39,342 nt of DNA from Phycisphaerae bacterium (lineage in GTDB: Bacteria; Planctomycetota; Phycisphaerae; UBA1845), in assembly GCA_029260135.1 (NCBI GenBank), contig JAJDDV010000039.1:1-39342 (forward strand), written 5' to 3'. Positions within the stretch are counted from its first letter, which is position 1. Every line of letters begins with the position of its first letter. The notes beneath the pieces were generated by a model. That model was not told the origin of the DNA, made no database searches, and worked only from the letters and a program-made list of their open reading frames with translations. Positions 16,472 through 24,795 of this stretch are shown in pieces. Both the position numbers and the translations under genes were made by a program.

Positions 16472-17197
16472 TCAGGCGGAGTCTCGTTTGGCGGGTCGTC
16501 CGTTTCCGCGCGCAAAGCGGGCGGCTCGTGCGAGCGCGCTTCTTATTCCGGGGTAACGACGTTCGCGCACGAGCTTGCGTCGAGAAAGCTGCTCGGTCGT
16601 GATGACGGATGCACCTTTTGCGATCATCTTCTTCAGGGCCAAGTCGGCCATTCCCTTGTTCCAATAGCCGGACGCGTCGGTGACGACGGTGACTCTCTTA
16701 CCTCGCGCCAACAGTCCCAGCGCCAGTTGCTTGATGGAGTCTTCCACTCCCACGCCGACGATGATGAACTCGTTGACGGGAATCTGGGTGAAGAATCGGT
16801 CGGCCTTGGGGTTGGCCAGCAGATCGTCGGAGCGTTTTCGGAAGATGACCTGTTGATGTTGCCTGAAGAGGTCGATCGGACAGGCGAGTGAGTTGTCCAC
16901 TTCGACCTGGGCTGAACGAGGAAAGACGGTGAACTTGATTTTCTGTTGTCCCCGGCTTCCGTCGACGCAGAAGTCTTGCGAGGCGCCGTCGAGGAATTCG
17001 CATCTTCGGTGGGATTCGATCGAAGAGATGACGGGCGCATGATTGCGTTTGGCCCATGCTACCGCGCGGCGCAAGGCAGGAATCAACTCGCCCACGTTGG
17101 CCACGGGATTCGCACCGTCGACTGCGCAGAAGTCCTGCTGCGTGTTGAGGTCGACGACGATGCACTCATAACTACGACCGTTACGGCGTGCAACCAT
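16472..17197 (-). CDS. Isochorismatase/nicotinamidase-fold protein lacking the catalytic Cys
   Basis: A 241-residue protein with the cysteine-hydrolase (isochorismatase-like) fold. The first catalytic element is present: VVDLNTQQDFC with Asp16. A lysine in IFRKRSDD (Lys121) fits the second. The third element, normally GVATDYCV with the nucleophilic cysteine, reads GVGVEDSIK, so the nucleophile position is Ser154. As aligned, the usual amidase chemistry is therefore unlikely, unless Ser substitutes or the protein works like the Cys-less isochorismatases. The last 35 residues are Arg-rich and outside the core. GGGAGGGGAGT immediately precedes the ATG. It probably shares a transcript with the ferredoxin gene downstream. 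Confidence 0.85.
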   Translation of the reverse strand: MVARRNGRSYECIVVDLNTQQDFCAVDGANPVANVGELIPALRRAVAWAKRNHAPVISSIESHRRCEFLDGASQDFCVDGSRGQQKIKFTVFPRSAQVEVDNSLACPIDLFRQHQQVIFRKRSDDLLANPKADRFFTQIPVNEFIIVGVGVEDSIKQLALGLLARGKRVTVVTDASGYWNKGMADLALKKMIAKGASVITTEQLSRRKLVRERRYPGIRSALARAARFARGNGRPAKRDSA

Positions 17198-17834
17198 ACT
17201 CCCCTCCCAGCGCGCGACCGTCTATTCCTTACGGATACGCGAGCTTCGTTCTCCTGCTGCTGAACCGGCGAAGTTGTGGATCGCCGGATGTCAGCCCCCC
17301 TTTACCCCTGATCTTCTCGGGGTGTTAATCCCTTAGCGCGCCATACTCTAGCACCGAAATGTCGGCGAGGCGAGTGTTTCGTTGAGAAGACCGTAATCTA
17401 TTCGATGGACAAGAGTTAAGTGTAGGTCGACCTGTGGCTTTGCGGGGAGGGCCGGTTTTTGCGGACGAAGCGTGATCACCCGGGATTGGCGAGGACGTTC
17501 CAGTGTTGGTAGCGAGGTATTCGTCCTGTTTTGAGTGCGATGGGGTCGCGTCGTCGCAGGCGTGAGGGGCCATTCGGTCGTAGCGGCCTGTTTCATCTCG
17601 CGGTGTTATCCGGTGAAGTCGGCCGGGGAAACGGGTCGATAATGAGGATGGTTATCGGACAATCGGTGATTGGATTGTCCGTCGAACTCATTCGGAAGAT
17701 GTGGCGAACCGATGGGAAGATCGTCAGCGTGGGTGGGTCCTGCGCCTGTGCGGGGCGGGGTCGATTCATCGGCTGGACCCGTGGCTGGATGCCGTTTGCA
17801 CGATCGCAACAACCCGAATGATAGTGACCAAAAC
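17198..17834. other. Divergent intergenic region with nested hairpins
   Basis: This 637-bp gap lies between the isochorismatase-fold gene (-) and the PD40 lipoprotein gene (+). No gene is recognised. A CCCC...GGGG hairpin occurs near 17307-17325, and a stronger pair of alternative hairpins at 17656-17681 is listed separately. Confidence 0.45.
17656..17681 (+). promoter_or_regulatory. Nested, mutually exclusive hairpins upstream of the PD40 lipoprotein gene
   Basis: CGGACAATC (17656-17664) pairs perfectly with GATTGTCCG (17673-17681) over 9 bp. The inner CAATC (17660-17664) can instead pair with GATTG at 17668-17672. The left arm therefore has two adjacent competing partners. The element is about 155 nt upstream of the start codon and could be an operator or a leader-RNA structure; no known regulator is recognised. 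Confidence 0.4.
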
Positions 17835-18998
17835 ATGATCCGCTTCTTTCAAACAACGATTGTCGTGATGATTCTGGCTGCCACGTTGCCGGGCTGCGCG
17901 TCTTGGTGCGGCTCCTGTTCCGGATCAGGGGAGGAGTCGCCGGCGAAGCCAACGCAGGCGGTTCTGGCCGCGGCGAGAGCGAACCAGATCAGCTTGTTCG
18001 GCGACGTTTCGGACGGCGGCGAGCAAACGTACTTCACGCGGCGCGCCGTATCGCTGCGCCAGCATACGTTCACCGAAGTGGGTCGAGACCTTGATGCCGC
18101 CATGGACTCCACGGGACGTTTTATCGTGTTCGCGTCGACGCGTCACAATCTTGAATCGGATCTGTATATCAAGACCGCGGATGGTTTGGCGGTCACGCAA
18201 TTGACCAGCGATCCGTCCTCCGATCTTCAGCCGGTGTTCAGCCCTGACGGATCGCGCGTTGCCTTTGCGAGCAATCGGGCCGGGAACTGGGACATCTGGG
18301 TCGTGGATCGGAATGGTGGGGCGCCGGTTCAGATTACGTCGGGGCAGGAAGACGAAATCCACCCGAGTTGGTCGCCGGACGGAACGCAGCTGGTGTATTG
18401 CAGCCTGCCCGCGACGGGCGGTCAGTGGGAGCTTTGGGTGTCGGCGGCGAGCGCGGTAGAAGGGGCACTCAAACGGTTCATCGGATACGGGCTATTCCCT
18501 GAGTGGTCACCGACGGGTGATACGATCGTGTTCCAGCGTGCCCGAGAGCGGGGCAGTCGGTGGTTCAGCATTTGGACGATCGCGCTGGTGGACGGAGAAC
18601 CGCGGTACCCGACGGAGATCGGTTCGAGTGCGGCGTATGCGATGATCCTGCCAACGTGGAGCCCGGACGGTCGGCGGGTCGCGTATACAACGGTCACGGT
18701 CGAGCCGACCGAGACGATGGACGCGACCTCCGGGCAGACCGTGATGGACATCTGGGTGATGAACCTGGATGGCCGCTCAAAGGTGTGCCTGACGGACGCC
18801 CACACGTCGAATTTTTCACCGGTTTTTGCCGCCGACGGTCGTGTTTTCTTCACGAGCGACCGGTCGGGGCATGAGAACATCTGGTCGCTGTTTGCTCCGG
18901 AGAACACGTTCGGTCCGCTGTCGGACGTATCTGTCACAACCGGTACAAACGTACCGGTCAGCACGCTGCAGCCGGTGTCGGACAGAAACGGCGGATAG
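17835..18998 (+). CDS. TolB/PD40-type beta-propeller lipoprotein
   Basis: A 387-residue exported lipoprotein. The N-terminus has a lipoprotein signal with lipobox LPGC (Cys about residue 20). The rest is a WD40-like (PD40) propeller of roughly five or six blades. Recurrent units are LQPVFSPDGSRVAFASNR, IHPSWSPDGTQLVYCS, FPEWSPTGDTIVFQ, LPTWSPDGRRVAYTT and FSPVFAADGRVFFTSDR, each followed by a DIW or NIW strand. Propellers of this type are found in TolB and in peptidase-associated domains; no catalytic domain is attached. Start ATG 17835 directly precedes the signal peptide; the 55 residues upstream in the frame are not protein-like. It lies upstream of another lipoprotein gene on the same strand. 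Confidence 0.88.
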   Translation: MIRFFQTTIVVMILAATLPGCASWCGSCSGSGEESPAKPTQAVLAAARANQISLFGDVSDGGEQTYFTRRAVSLRQHTFTEVGRDLDAAMDSTGRFIVFASTRHNLESDLYIKTADGLAVTQLTSDPSSDLQPVFSPDGSRVAFASNRAGNWDIWVVDRNGGAPVQITSGQEDEIHPSWSPDGTQLVYCSLPATGGQWELWVSAASAVEGALKRFIGYGLFPEWSPTGDTIVFQRARERGSRWFSIWTIALVDGEPRYPTEIGSSAAYAMILPTWSPDGRRVAYTTVTVEPTETMDATSGQTVMDIWVMNLDGRSKVCLTDAHTSNFSPVFAADGRVFFTSDRSGHENIWSLFAPENTFGPLSDVSVTTGTNVPVSTLQPVSDRNGG

Positions 18999-19155
18999 AA
19001 GGCGTGGAATTGGTTTGTTTCGGACAAAAGGGCTTCTTTGAATTGGACGATGAACCCTTTGTCCCAGGCTCTTGGACGTCGTTGGAGCAGCGCGGTGAGC
19101 CTGGGATCGGGGGAAGATCGCAGGGACGTTGCCACGAGAGGATGTGCGGTCAAGG

Positions 19156-19905
19156 ATGACCCAGAGCGGACGCTTCACGGGACGGATTCGGAAGGCGGCG
19201 ACGCTGTGGATCGGCGTTTTCCTGCTATGCGGTTGTCACGGTCGGTCTCGGCGTGTGGAGCCGGTTTCCGTGGCGAACACCGCTGTCGGTCCGATGACGA
19301 TTGCCGTCGCTCCGGCGTTGAACCTGAGTGGATCGGCGGACTTCGACCGGGATCGCGTGGCGGACCTGATGGCGAGCGAAATGAGCTTCGCCGCCGGGGT
19401 TACGGTGATCCCGGTGAGCCGGGTGTTGGGCGTTTTGTCGGTTCAGGGATTGGATGGGGTAAGGTCGCAGACCCACGCGTTGGAGCTGGTGGGTTTGCTC
19501 GGTGCGGATGCCATACTTGTCTTTTCGGTAACGGAATATGACCCCTACGATCCGCCCAGTATGGGAATCTCAGCTCAACTGTTCGGAACGCGCCCCGACC
19601 CGAGCGGCGCCGTGGAACCGATCAAGTTGTCGCGGCAAGCGGGTCTTGCCGCGTCACCGGTGCGGTCTACCACGCGTCGCGTCCTGGCGCAGACGCAGCG
19701 TGTGTTCGATGCGTCTCACCAGTGGGTCGTGGCGGACATCCGGCGGTTCGCCGCGTTCCGTGACGGGGATGAGAGCCCGTTTGGATGGCGGAAGTATGTG
19801 GTCAGTCAGCAGCATTTCATCAGATATTGCTGCCATGCGACGTTGCGAGCGTTACTGAATGACGAGTTCGAATCCGATGTCGAAGGAAGCGTGCCGGGAA
19901 GGTAG
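19156..19905 (+). CDS. Conserved lipoprotein of unknown function
   Basis: A 249-residue lipoprotein. Arg/Lys-rich residues 1-13 precede LWIGVFLLCGCHG, where the cysteine is the probable lipidation site. The body begins GPMTIAVAPALNLSGSADFD, and a helix and strand follow with VIPVSRVLGVLSVQG and LLGADAILVFSVTEYDPYDP. This arrangement resembles CsgG/TolB-N-like domains of outer-membrane assembly lipoproteins, but I cannot assign it to a named family. The C-terminal half is alpha-helical with a CC pair near the end. ATG 19156 is assumed; TTG 19129 in frame has a better-spaced CAGGGA. The next gene starts 8 nt after this stop. Confidence 0.75.
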   Translation: MTQSGRFTGRIRKAATLWIGVFLLCGCHGRSRRVEPVSVANTAVGPMTIAVAPALNLSGSADFDRDRVADLMASEMSFAAGVTVIPVSRVLGVLSVQGLDGVRSQTHALELVGLLGADAILVFSVTEYDPYDPPSMGISAQLFGTRPDPSGAVEPIKLSRQAGLAASPVRSTTRRVLAQTQRVFDASHQWVVADIRRFAAFRDGDESPFGWRKYVVSQQHFIRYCCHATLRALLNDEFESDVEGSVPGR

Positions 19906-19912
19906 GGATACC

Positions 19913-20137
19913 ATGGTGATTCGGCAATTGTCCCTGGTAAAGGGAGAGGAACGTTTCGTGTTCCGATACCGTACAGGGCAGGAGGCAACAGTCATTGACA
20001 CGTTCGCATCGATGGCGGCAGATCAGCGATGCGGATTTGACTGGTTCGATGCGGCTGTCCTGAGTTACCAGATGGGCCGAAGACTTGAGACGGAACTCGA
20101 TCAGATCGCCGCTTTTTCAGAAGATCACGGACGGTGA
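19913..20137 (+). CDS. Small hypothetical protein, 74 aa
   Basis: A small soluble protein with no recognised family. It starts at ATG 19913, 8 nt after the preceding lipoprotein stop, with GGGAAGGTAGGGAT just upstream. The sequence predicts two beta strands (RFVFRYRTGQEATVID) followed by a helical stretch (FDWFDAAVLSYQMGRRLETE). Tight spacing suggests translation coupled to the lipoprotein gene. It is supported by position, ribosome site and a protein-like composition only. Confidence 0.65.
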   Translation: MVIRQLSLVKGEERFVFRYRTGQEATVIDTFASMAADQRCGFDWFDAAVLSYQMGRRLETELDQIAAFSEDHGR

Positions 20138-20203
20138 CCGACCCCTGGATGGGGCCTAAGATCAGTTAGCGAGGAAAGATTCGCCGACGTGTACTGAGCG
20201 ATC

Positions 20204-21226
20204 ATGATAGAGAATCCATTGATCAACGAGTTTCTGAACTACCTCAAGTTTGAGCGGCACTTCTCGCCTCACACGGCGAAGTGCTACGCCGCGGACTTGT
20301 CGCAGTTTTGTGGGTTCCTGGTCGGCGATAGAGATCGCGCGACGGGAGGGCACCCTGTTTCCACGGGCGTTCCGTTGCCCGGCGCGCCACCCGGCGCGAC
20401 CGGTCCCGGCGGTCCGACGACACCTGTGGGCACGGCGGTCATGTCTGCGACAACGGTTGCACCCAAGCTGCGCGAGGTGACGTCCGAGCAGGTCAAGTCG
20501 TTCCTATCTTTTCTAGGAATGCAGAACTACTCGAAGTCGACGATCGCGCGGAAGCTGGCGACGCTGCGAAGCTTCTATAAGTTTTGCCTTCGTCGCGGCT
20601 ATGTGCAGTCGCACCCGTTGGCGTCGATCCGCACGCCCAAGCAGGAGAAGCGTCTTCCGAAGTACCTCGAGCTGGAACAGATCACGCGATTGCTGTCGAC
20701 GCCCGATGACGGGACACTGCTCGGCTCGCGCGATCGAGCGATTCTCGAGGTCCTCTTCTCGACCGGCGTGCGCGTCAGCGAGTTGGTCGATCTGGACTTC
20801 GGTGACGTCGATTTCGAGGGCCATGCGATTCGCGTTCGCGGTAAAGGTAAAAAGCAGCGTACGGCGCCGATCGGCGTCACGGCCATCGCCGCGCTGCGGA
20901 AGTACCTGGAGCTTCGTCGTGCCGATGCCCGCTCTGCGGGTTTCGATCAGAACGCCCTGTTCGTCAATAAGCACGGTCAGCGCCTCAGTACACGAAGTGT
21001 GCGGCGGAAGCTCGACAAGTATTTGGCGGAGGCGGGGCTCGATCCGAGCATCAGCCCGCACACGTTGCGGCACAGCTTCGCGACCCACATGCTCAACAAC
21101 GGCGCGGACCTTCGGAGTGTCCAGGAGCTTCTGGGGCACCAGTCGCTGTCGACGACGCAGGTTTATACACACCTGACGACGCCGCGACTCAAGGCCGCGT
21201 ATGACGATGCCCACCCCCGTGCCTGA
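20204..21226 (+). CDS. xerC: XerC/XerD-type tyrosine recombinase
   Basis: A 340-residue site-specific tyrosine recombinase, expected to resolve chromosome dimers at dif with a partner Xer protein. All catalytic residues are visible: Arg190 in STGVRVSEL, Lys214 in VRGKGKKQR, His286 and Arg289 in HTLRHSFATH, His312 in LLGHQS and nucleophile Tyr321 in TTQVYTHL. The N-terminal SAM-like DNA-binding domain starts normally (INEFLNYLKFERHFSPHTAK). It is interrupted at about residues 42-88 by a Pro/Gly/Thr-rich segment of about 45 residues before EVTSEQVKSFL. Family members are usually near 300 residues, so the insert accounts for the extra length. XerC versus XerD cannot be settled from sequence alone. 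A strong hairpin terminator follows. Confidence 0.9.
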   Translation: MIENPLINEFLNYLKFERHFSPHTAKCYAADLSQFCGFLVGDRDRATGGHPVSTGVPLPGAPPGATGPGGPTTPVGTAVMSATTVAPKLREVTSEQVKSFLSFLGMQNYSKSTIARKLATLRSFYKFCLRRGYVQSHPLASIRTPKQEKRLPKYLELEQITRLLSTPDDGTLLGSRDRAILEVLFSTGVRVSELVDLDFGDVDFEGHAIRVRGKGKKQRTAPIGVTAIAALRKYLELRRADARSAGFDQNALFVNKHGQRLSTRSVRRKLDKYLAEAGLDPSISPHTLRHSFATHMLNNGADLRSVQELLGHQSLSTTQVYTHLTTPRLKAAYDDAHPRA

Positions 21227-21285
21227 GTGTCAGCGTCCTGACGCTACCGGGGTGGACCGATAGGAAAAGTCAATACCCGCCGCCC

Positions 21286-21320
21286 ACGCGACCGCCAATC
21301 GGGGTGATTGGCGGTCGCGT
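21286..21320 (+). terminator. Strong hairpin terminator, probably bidirectional
   Basis: A perfect 15-bp stem, ACGCGACCGCCAATC / GATTGGCGGTCGCGT, encloses a GGGGT loop 60 bp after the Xer stop. A TTTTTT run follows at about 21332 on the plus strand. On the minus strand a TTTTCC run comes after the stem, so it may also end transcription of the membrane-protein gene. Confidence 0.8.
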
Positions 21321-21647
21321 TACGTTATGCGTTTTTTGCGAGGGAACGGTTCGCGCACCACTCGCGTCTTCGGGTGACGTGTCGGCGTGCGCGTTTTGCG
21401 ACGACGCCGTGGCGGGGATCTCACCGCGGAGCACGCCCAGAGCGCAGGGGATTCTTGTTTGGACGAGGTTGCGGCTCAGTGTCCCACCAGGCGTCAGAGG
21501 CGCCGTGTCATCCATGTCGCGGGTCTGTGCCTGTGGGAAGAAGTCGCTGTCGGATCCCGGTTCCGACGCCGCAGGTGGCTCGACAGGAGCCTCGCCTTCC
21601 CAATTGAGACAGGGGTCGGGCGCTCTCTGCGCGGTGAGAAGTCCGGA
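21321..21647. other. Intergenic region, no gene recognised
   Basis: About 330 bp lie between the terminator and the end of the minus-strand membrane-protein gene. Two overlapping plus-strand frames run into the membrane gene but are cysteine- and arginine-rich without any recognisable motif, and they oppose a well-supported gene. Confidence 0.4.
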
Positions 21648-23078
21648 CTATGGTTCGACGTCTTCGCGCGTTTCGCCGGCGCTCGGCGACGCGCTACCTG
21701 AGGCCGTTGTGGTCGTTATGCCCGAAGTGGGAGCGGGTGACGTCTCCAAGGTGGAACCGCGACCCGTTGTCGACATCCCGGACGCGTCCTCGTCGTCGGA
21801 GTAGACGTCATCCATGTCGGTTTCATCTACGTCGCGCCGGAGGAGGAAGTAAATGACGGTGCTCCCGGTGTAATAGAATGATGCCAGGAACGACCACATC
21901 AGTCCGATGGCGACCAGCACATAGAAGCCGATGAGTGCGGCGGAGAACCACTCGTACCATGCGAGCTGGCTCCACTCCGGTCGTGCGTAGAGCGAGTTGA
22001 CATCCGTCAGGGGCCACAGGACGTCAATCTTGCTTACGGATTCTCCTTCCGGCCCGCGTCCCCACCAGCCGAACCATGAGGCTCCGATCCCGACGGTCGC
22101 GCGCGTGATCTTGAGGACGTAGAAGGTGAAGAAGTTGACGAAGAGCCAGCAGTAACCGGCGTAGATCACGCTCATCACGACGTACAAGAAGAACTTCCAG
22201 GGTCGAGCGACCGGGTAGGAAATGCCGCGCGAAAAGGCGTCGAAGGCGTCGGAGCCTTCGACAGCGACAGCGGGCCAGAAGAGGCTTCCGCCGACGATCA
22301 ACCCCAGCGCCAAGGTGGTCATGGCAAAGCCGCCCAGGATGGCGAAGCCGAACGCCACGCCGCCGACAAGATCGCCGAGAAAGGGAATACGTAGCGCCAT
22401 ACCGCCCGCAATGAGCAGGCCCATCGTGGCGAGGATGATCCCGATGGGGATGCAGGGCGCGAGGAAGAAACCTCCGAAGAGCTTCTCCCGGCTGTAGCTC
22501 AGGGCCTGTGTCATGCTGAGTCGTTCGTCGCGCGCCATCTCGATGGCAGTGACTCGACAAATGGCACCTCCCGCAAGCGACCAAATCAGGAGAACACCGA
22601 CGCCCAGGATGACGGCGAAGAGCGTGTGATGGCGGATCAACCACCAGACGCCGTACACCATCTCGGCCAAGTTGCGCAGGGGTTGCGCCCGGGAGTGGAC
22701 TTCCAAGTAGCTTCCGACCGGCGTGCCGGCGGCCACCGAGGCTCCCGGGAGCGATGACCCGAGCAGGTCGAGGACGGCGCGTTTCTCATGACTCCACCAG
22801 AGCTGGAAGACCGCGTGGTTACCGTTCTCCTCTTCGAAGGGCTGGTCGAACTGCTTCGCATGAATGAACTGTGCGATTGTCGACTCGCTGATGCCGTCAC
22901 TGGCGGCGCGCCATCCTCGGTCGAGGAGCCCACCCCACACGAGCGTGAGGAAAATGCCCATCAAGGCGAGCCCGAGCTTTGTCGGATGGACGGCGAGGCG
23001 GAGCGTTCGAAGAATCTGTCTCAGACCGCTGGCGTCGACCCAGCCCCGATCACCCTCATCATGCTGATTCGCTGTCAT
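21648..23078 (-). CDS. Polytopic inner-membrane protein of unknown function
   Basis: A 476-residue integral membrane protein with six or seven predicted membrane segments. The first is near LALMGIFLTLVWGGLL, then LFAVILGVGVLLIWSLAGGA, a pair around the middle with GIILATMGLLIAGG and FGFAILGGFAMTTLALGLIV, then VVMSVIYAGYCWLFVNFF, and a last pair WFSAALIGFYVLVAIG and STVIYFLLRR. A long loop between the first two segments is probably extracytoplasmic. The cytoplasmic tail is acidic, then Ser/Thr-rich (about 45 residues). The start at ATG 23078 follows CCAGGAG with 7-nt spacing; a longer frame from 23153 is rejected for that reason. The pattern is familiar from planctomycete genomes, but no function is known to me. 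Confidence 0.85.
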   Translation of the reverse strand: MTANQHDEGDRGWVDASGLRQILRTLRLAVHPTKLGLALMGIFLTLVWGGLLDRGWRAASDGISESTIAQFIHAKQFDQPFEEENGNHAVFQLWWSHEKRAVLDLLGSSLPGASVAAGTPVGSYLEVHSRAQPLRNLAEMVYGVWWLIRHHTLFAVILGVGVLLIWSLAGGAICRVTAIEMARDERLSMTQALSYSREKLFGGFFLAPCIPIGIILATMGLLIAGGMALRIPFLGDLVGGVAFGFAILGGFAMTTLALGLIVGGSLFWPAVAVEGSDAFDAFSRGISYPVARPWKFFLYVVMSVIYAGYCWLFVNFFTFYVLKITRATVGIGASWFGWWGRGPEGESVSKIDVLWPLTDVNSLYARPEWSQLAWYEWFSAALIGFYVLVAIGLMWSFLASFYYTGSTVIYFLLRRDVDETDMDDVYSDDEDASGMSTTGRGSTLETSPAPTSGITTTTASGSASPSAGETREDVEP

Positions 23079-23226
23079 GAGTTGCTCCTGGCCAACGCGA
23101 TGATTCGTGTCGGCCGCCGGGATGTTCCGTCGGGGGGCATCCCATGTCGTCACCGCCCGGAGTCCCTTTGCGGCCTGGCGAAGCCACCGAACGGAGGCGT
23201 CGATCGCATGTCGCCGCCGTTCGAGA

Positions 23227-23254
23227 TTATAATCCTCTCAGCGAGTCCGGCAAC
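23227..23254 (-). promoter_or_regulatory. Candidate sigma70 promoter of the membrane-protein gene
   Basis: On the minus strand a -35-like TTGCCG (23254-23249) is followed after 16 bp by a perfect TATAAT (23232-23227). Transcription would start near 23219, about 140 nt upstream of ATG 23078. Confidence 0.45.
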
Positions 23255-23345
23255 GGTTGGTGCGAAGTCCGACGTTTGCGCGGATCCTCGCTGATGCGTG
23301 CCTGGTGTGGTTCGTTTGCGGTTATGGAGTGCTGGGTATGATCGG

Positions 23346-24635
23346 TCAAACGGAATGGGTCGCCAGTTCGTCTGCAGGCGGTGCGTTAGAGAGCTTGGGC
23401 TGAGTGGTGTCAATCCGTCGCTCGGCACTCCGTACCAGCGCCGCGGTCGCTGCACCGGCGGTATTGCGCGATTGGTGAAACTGAATCAGGCGGACGGTCA
23501 GTGTCGTGACCGCCATTTGGCCGATGGTGAAGAGGACCAGGCCCGCCAGAACGACGCGTGACCAGTGAAGCGTCACATACCCGGCGCTGATCCAGGTCCA
23601 GATTCCCTGCCCGACCAGCCAGCCGATGAGAGGTAGACTCATGGTCGAAACCGGGATCAAACCGCGTAGCGAGACGGCCCGGTCGAGTAGGCTCCAGAGG
23701 AACGTCTGGGCGTGGTCAGATTCCGGTCGATCATCGAAGCAACGTCGAAGACGATCGCAGACGACGGCGGATGATAAAAGCGTGGCGCCCGTGGTCCCCA
23801 AGAATGAACAAAACAGAAGGCGGTAGATCATGTCCTCCTGCAGGTGACCGGTGCGGAGCCACATCTCGATCGGGTGCATGGCGACGAGTGTCATGACGGC
23901 GAGACAGAACATGGCGGCGGCGACAAAGAGCTTCGCCGGCCGCCACATCAGCGTCATTTCAAGGATGGTGCGAAGGAACCGAACGCCGTCGCGTAGCACG
24001 TGCAGTTTCGAGTTGCCGATTCGCTCTTCGTAGGGCATCGGTCGTTCAACGATTCGTAATTGATGGTCCATTAGTGCGCGGGCACTCATGGCCGGCGTGA
24101 AGTGAAGCCCGCTGGGGAGCGGATAAAGTCGCGGAAGGACTTCACGACGAATGACTCTCATTCCGCTGGCTGAGTCGGTCACGACGCGGTTGCTGAGTGT
24201 TGACAGGAGGAGTGCGTAGACGCGGTTCCCCAACCGTCGGATGGCCGGCATGCGGCTTTGCGGACCCATCCGAGATCCCAGGGCGATGGAGGCCCGGTCC
24301 ACGAACAGGGCGCGGCAGAGGGTGGCAAAGAATTCGGGGTTGCAGGTTCCGTCCGCGTCGAGAAACCCCACCAGCTCACCGGTGCCTTCTTCGAAGCCGC
24401 GTTTGATGGCCGCACCGTAGCCGCGGTTCTTCTCAAAGACGATCACCTTGATTTCAGGGTATTGGCCTGCGATCAGGGCCGTGCGGTCGGTCGAACCGTC
24501 GCTGACCACGATGATCTCGACATCGTCGACGGGGCTGTTGTCGATGATGACGGTGCGTGCGGCCAGCGTACGCTCGATGATCGAGGCGATGGCCTGCTCT
24601 TCGTTCAGCGCGGGAATGACGATGGTCAGCTTCAT
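23346..24635 (-). CDS. Membrane-anchored family 2 glycosyltransferase
   Basis: A 429-residue enzyme with a GT2 (DPM1-like) domain at residues 1 to about 230. It starts MKLTIVIPALNEEQAIASI, has the nucleotide site VVSDGSTDRT near 54 and the metal-binding FLDADGTCNPEFF near 95, and EKNRGYGAAIKRGFEEG between them is typical of polyprenyl-phosphate glycosyltransferases. The C-terminal 200 residues hold about four membrane segments. The likely role is transfer of a sugar from an NDP-sugar to a lipid carrier or a glycan at the inner membrane. ATG 24635 has AGGAA about 9 nt upstream; a GTG at 24938 in frame would extend into the divergent gene and is rejected. The next gene (divergent) encodes a GT-C-like protein that could use the lipid-linked sugar. 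Confidence 0.88.
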   Translation of the reverse strand: MKLTIVIPALNEEQAIASIIERTLAARTVIIDNSPVDDVEIIVVSDGSTDRTALIAGQYPEIKVIVFEKNRGYGAAIKRGFEEGTGELVGFLDADGTCNPEFFATLCRALFVDRASIALGSRMGPQSRMPAIRRLGNRVYALLLSTLSNRVVTDSASGMRVIRREVLPRLYPLPSGLHFTPAMSARALMDHQLRIVERPMPYEERIGNSKLHVLRDGVRFLRTILEMTLMWRPAKLFVAAAMFCLAVMTLVAMHPIEMWLRTGHLQEDMIYRLLFCSFLGTTGATLLSSAVVCDRLRRCFDDRPESDHAQTFLWSLLDRAVSLRGLIPVSTMSLPLIGWLVGQGIWTWISAGYVTLHWSRVVLAGLVLFTIGQMAVTTLTVRLIQFHQSRNTAGAATAALVRSAERRIDTTQPKLSNAPPADELATHSV

Positions 24636-24795
24636 GGCGCAGTTCCTATAACCTTGTTCGGACTCGGGAGTATCGCGCTTTAGATGATTCGCCGTCGTGT
24701 TGGGGTCTGTATTCAACCGGAGGGCCACGGACGTCGATAGGACCGATAACGGTGCGAATCGTCCGCGCGCCGTTGGCCGGGAAGGTGAGGCGCAG

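Noticed and set aside
19861..19880. GAGTTCGAATCC, resembling a tRNA T-loop
   Set aside because: It lies inside the lipoprotein gene and no acceptor, D or anticodon stem can be drawn around it.
20204..21226. Xer-type gene considered as an integrase of an integrated element
   Set aside because: Sequence is XerC/D-like throughout and it has no phage or conjugation genes, excisionase or att-like direct repeats around it.
21304..21804. 166-residue plus-strand frame after the Xer terminator
   Set aside because: Runs against the membrane-protein gene, lies just past a strong terminator and has no motif or good ribosome site.
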